Part shown: positions 62,653-64,000 of the stretch, one piece after another | Position numbering within the stretch: the stretch's first letter is position 1 | Layout: every line of letters starts with the position of its first letter | Source: Sphingomonas lenta | GTDB lineage: Bacteria; Pseudomonadota; Alphaproteobacteria; Sphingomonadales; Sphingomonadaceae | Direction of reading: 5' to 3' | Length of the DNA stretch: 64,000 nt | Assembly: GCF_002288825.1 (NCBI RefSeq) | Contig: NZ_NSLI01000003.1 | Coordinates: 806,001-870,000, forward strand | Made by a program: the position numbers and the translations under genes | Notes under the pieces: model-generated | Seen by the model: only the letters and a program-made list of their open reading frames with translations | What the model was told of the DNA's origin: nothing | Databases searched by the model: none

Positions 62653-63438
62653 ATGACCGAATACCGGACGATCCTGGCGGAGCGCCGCGGCGACGTGCTC
62701 CACTTGACGCTGAACCGCCCCGAGCGGTTGAACGCTCTGTCGCTGGAGAGCGCGGAGGAGATGTCGGCGGCGCTGGCGAAGCTCGACGGCGCGCGCGCGG
62801 TGCTGATCACGGGGGCGGGGCGCGCCTTCTGCTCGGGCGCGGACTTGCAGGCGCGTGGCGAACGCTCGGTGAGCGGCGGCGAGGCGTCGGACGAGGCGCT
62901 GACCCGCTGGTACAACCCGCTAATGGCGCGCCTCGCCGAGCTGCCCGTCCCGGTCGTCACCGCGGTGAACGGCCCGGCGGCGGGGATCGGCTGTTCGCTC
63001 GCGCTCGCCGCCGACTTTGCGGTCGCGGGACGCTCGGCCTACTTCCTCCAGGCGTTCGTCAATATTGGCCTGGTGCCCGACGGTGGGGCGTCGTGGATGC
63101 TCCCGCGCTTGGTGGGCAAGGCGCGCGCGACCGAGATGATGATGCTAGGCGAGAAGATCGGCGCGGAGAAGGCGGAAGGCTGGGGCCTGATCCACGCGTG
63201 CGTGGACGACGACGCGCTGATGGAGCACGCGACCGCGCTCGCCGATCGCCTCGCGCGCGGGCCGACGGTGGCGTTGGGCGTCATGCGGCGGAACATTGCG
63301 CGGGCGATGGACGGGACCTACGGCGACGCCATGCAGCGCGAGGCGGCCGGACAGCGGACCGCCGCCGGAACAGCCGACGCCATCGAAGGCGCCCGCGCGT
63401 TCCTGGAGAAGCGGGCGCCCGCGTTCAAAGGACAGTGA
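62653..63438 (+). CDS. Enoyl-CoA hydratase/isomerase family protein, PaaG-like
   Basis: 261 aa crotonase-fold protein. FCSGADLQA and [18 protein letters not shown] supply the oxyanion hole, and [20 protein letters not shown] has Asp in the position that is Glu in true hydratases, as in PaaG-type isomerases and hydrolases. It sits between mce and the mutase gene in the propionate operon, but its step there is unclear; it may act on another acyl-CoA. Confidence 0.9.
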   Translation: MTEYRTILAERRGDVLHLTLNRPERLNALSLESAEEMSAALAKLDGARAVLITGAGRAFCSGADLQARGERSVSGGEASDEALTRWYNPLMARLAELPVPVVTAVNGPAAGIGCSLALAADFAVAGRSAYFLQAFVNIGLVPDGGASWMLPRLVGKARATEMMMLGEKIGAEKAEGWGLIHACVDDDALMEHATALADRLARGPTVALGVMRRNIARAMDGTYGDAMQREAAGQRTAAGTADAIEGARAFLEKRAPAFKGQ

Positions 63439-63439
63439 C

Positions 63440-64000
63440 ATGGCGGAAGAGTCGGACATCGTAGGCGTCACGGGGCCGCTCGCACCCGGCGAGGACCCGG
63501 GGCTGGCCCCAACGCCGCGCGACCTCCCCGAGCCGCCGCGCACCGCATCACTCGCCGACTGGGAGAAGCTCGCGGCCAAGGAGGTCAAGGGCGCGGACCT
63601 GACCTGGGCGACCCCGGAGGGGATCGACGTCAAGCCGCTCTACACCGCCGACGACGTTCGCCGAGACCCGGGCCTGCCCGGCTTCGCGCCCTTCACGCGC
63701 GGCGTTCGCGCGTCGATGTACGCGGGGCGGCCCTGGACCATCCGCCAGTACGCCGGCTTCTCGACCGCCGAGGAGTCGAACGCCTTCTACCGCCGCAACT
63801 TGGCGGCAGGGCAGAAGGGGCTGTCGGTCGCCTTCGATCTCGCCACCCATCGCGGCTACGACAGCGACCACCCGCGCGTCGTGGGCGACGTCGGCAAGGC
63901 GGGCGTCGCCATCGACTCGGTGGAGGACATGAAGATCCTGTTCGAGGGCATCCCCCTCGATCAGATGTCGGTCAGCATGACCATGAACGGCGCGGTGATC
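63440..64000 (+). CDS. scpA: Methylmalonyl-CoA mutase, N-terminal part, continues beyond window
   Basis: The first 187 codons of the adenosylcobalamin-dependent mutase that turns (R)-methylmalonyl-CoA into succinyl-CoA. ATG 63440 is 1 bp after the upstream stop. [40 protein letters not shown] and [20 protein letters not shown] are hallmarks of the substrate-binding TIM barrel of the large subunit. The B12-binding domain lies outside. Cofactor supply is probably the adenosyltransferase at 31138-31698. Confidence 0.96.
   Translation, partial: MAEESDIVGVTGPLAPGEDPGLAPTPRDLPEPPRTASLADWEKLAAKEVKGADLTWATPEGIDVKPLYTADDVRRDPGLPGFAPFTRGVRASMYAGRPWTIRQYAGFSTAEESNAFYRRNLAAGQKGLSVAFDLATHRGYDSDHPRVVGDVGKAGVAIDSVEDMKILFEGIPLDQMSVSMTMNGAVI

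Overview
The window is about 64 kb of high-G+C DNA (roughly 70% by eye) with densely packed genes on both strands, many four-base ATGA/GTGA overlaps and frequent GTG or TTG starts. Gene content points to an aerobic sphingomonad-type alphaproteobacterium: a TonB-dependent receptor with a PepSY partner, RTX secreted proteins, an aminopeptidase P, an EgtB/EgtD pair, and the long imperfect palindromes typical of sphingomonad intergenic DNA. This is inferred from gene families and repeats only. There is no rRNA, prophage, integrase, transposase or CRISPR array in the window.

Layout. 1-2.2 kb: biotin operon bioF-bioD-bioA on the minus strand, cut by the window edge. 2.3-14.9 kb: mostly housekeeping and repair genes (GT-C-like membrane protein, DJ-1/PfpI protein, DedA, aldo/keto reductase, DUF4130-UdgX fusion, CitE-like lyase, metallo-beta-lactamase fold protein, tRNA-Thr, aminopeptidase P, S41-like protein, PEP mutase-like protein, AdaA). 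15.1-18.3 kb: the most striking locus, a PYP-bacteriophytochrome-HisKA_2 hybrid photoreceptor kinase followed at once by a heme oxygenase. 18.3-20.7 kb: an ABC exporter whose permease carries an in-frame palindromic repeat. 21-23.4 kb: an RTX-type protein made of three 186-residue repeats. 23.4-30 kb: oligopeptidase B, a thioesterase with an apparent CTG start, PEP carboxylase, an EF-hand lipoprotein and an HNH nuclease. 30-38.4 kb: GluQRS, a HIG1-like protein, a cobalamin adenosyltransferase, egtB-egtD, RidA, a DUF1176 protein, and hbd-dapB-nth-lipoprotein. 38.5-40 kb: tRNA-Arg and a RES-Xre toxin-antitoxin pair. 40-46 kb: iron-uptake genes (PepSY and a TonB-dependent siderophore receptor) and a vanadium-haloperoxidase-like cluster with an AraC regulator. 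46.3-48.4 kb: a second photoreceptor, PAS-GGDEF-EAL-BLUF. 48.4-52.8 kb: an Att-like ABC module. 53.7-58.2 kb: a lactate-monooxygenase-like enzyme, a SpeE-like protein, and a secreted protein followed by an M10 RTX metalloprotease. 58.2-64 kb: an SMR transporter, acetyl-CoA synthetase, and the propionyl-CoA to succinyl-CoA genes (pccB, mce, an enoyl-CoA hydratase, and the start of methylmalonyl-CoA mutase).

How the genes work together. Two light-input proteins lie 28.5 kb apart. One combines a blue-absorbing p-coumarate PYP with a red/far-red biliverdin phytochrome and should signal by phosphotransfer. The other is a flavin BLUF domain attached to a complete cyclic-di-GMP turnover core. Heme oxygenase would supply biliverdin to the first. 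The B12 adenosyltransferase at 31 kb would supply the cofactor for the mutase at 63 kb. Ergothioneine synthesis, AdaA, Nth and UdgX suggest attention to oxidative and DNA damage, which suits a light-exposed organism. Several families of imperfect palindromes sit between genes, and in places contribute to coding sequence.
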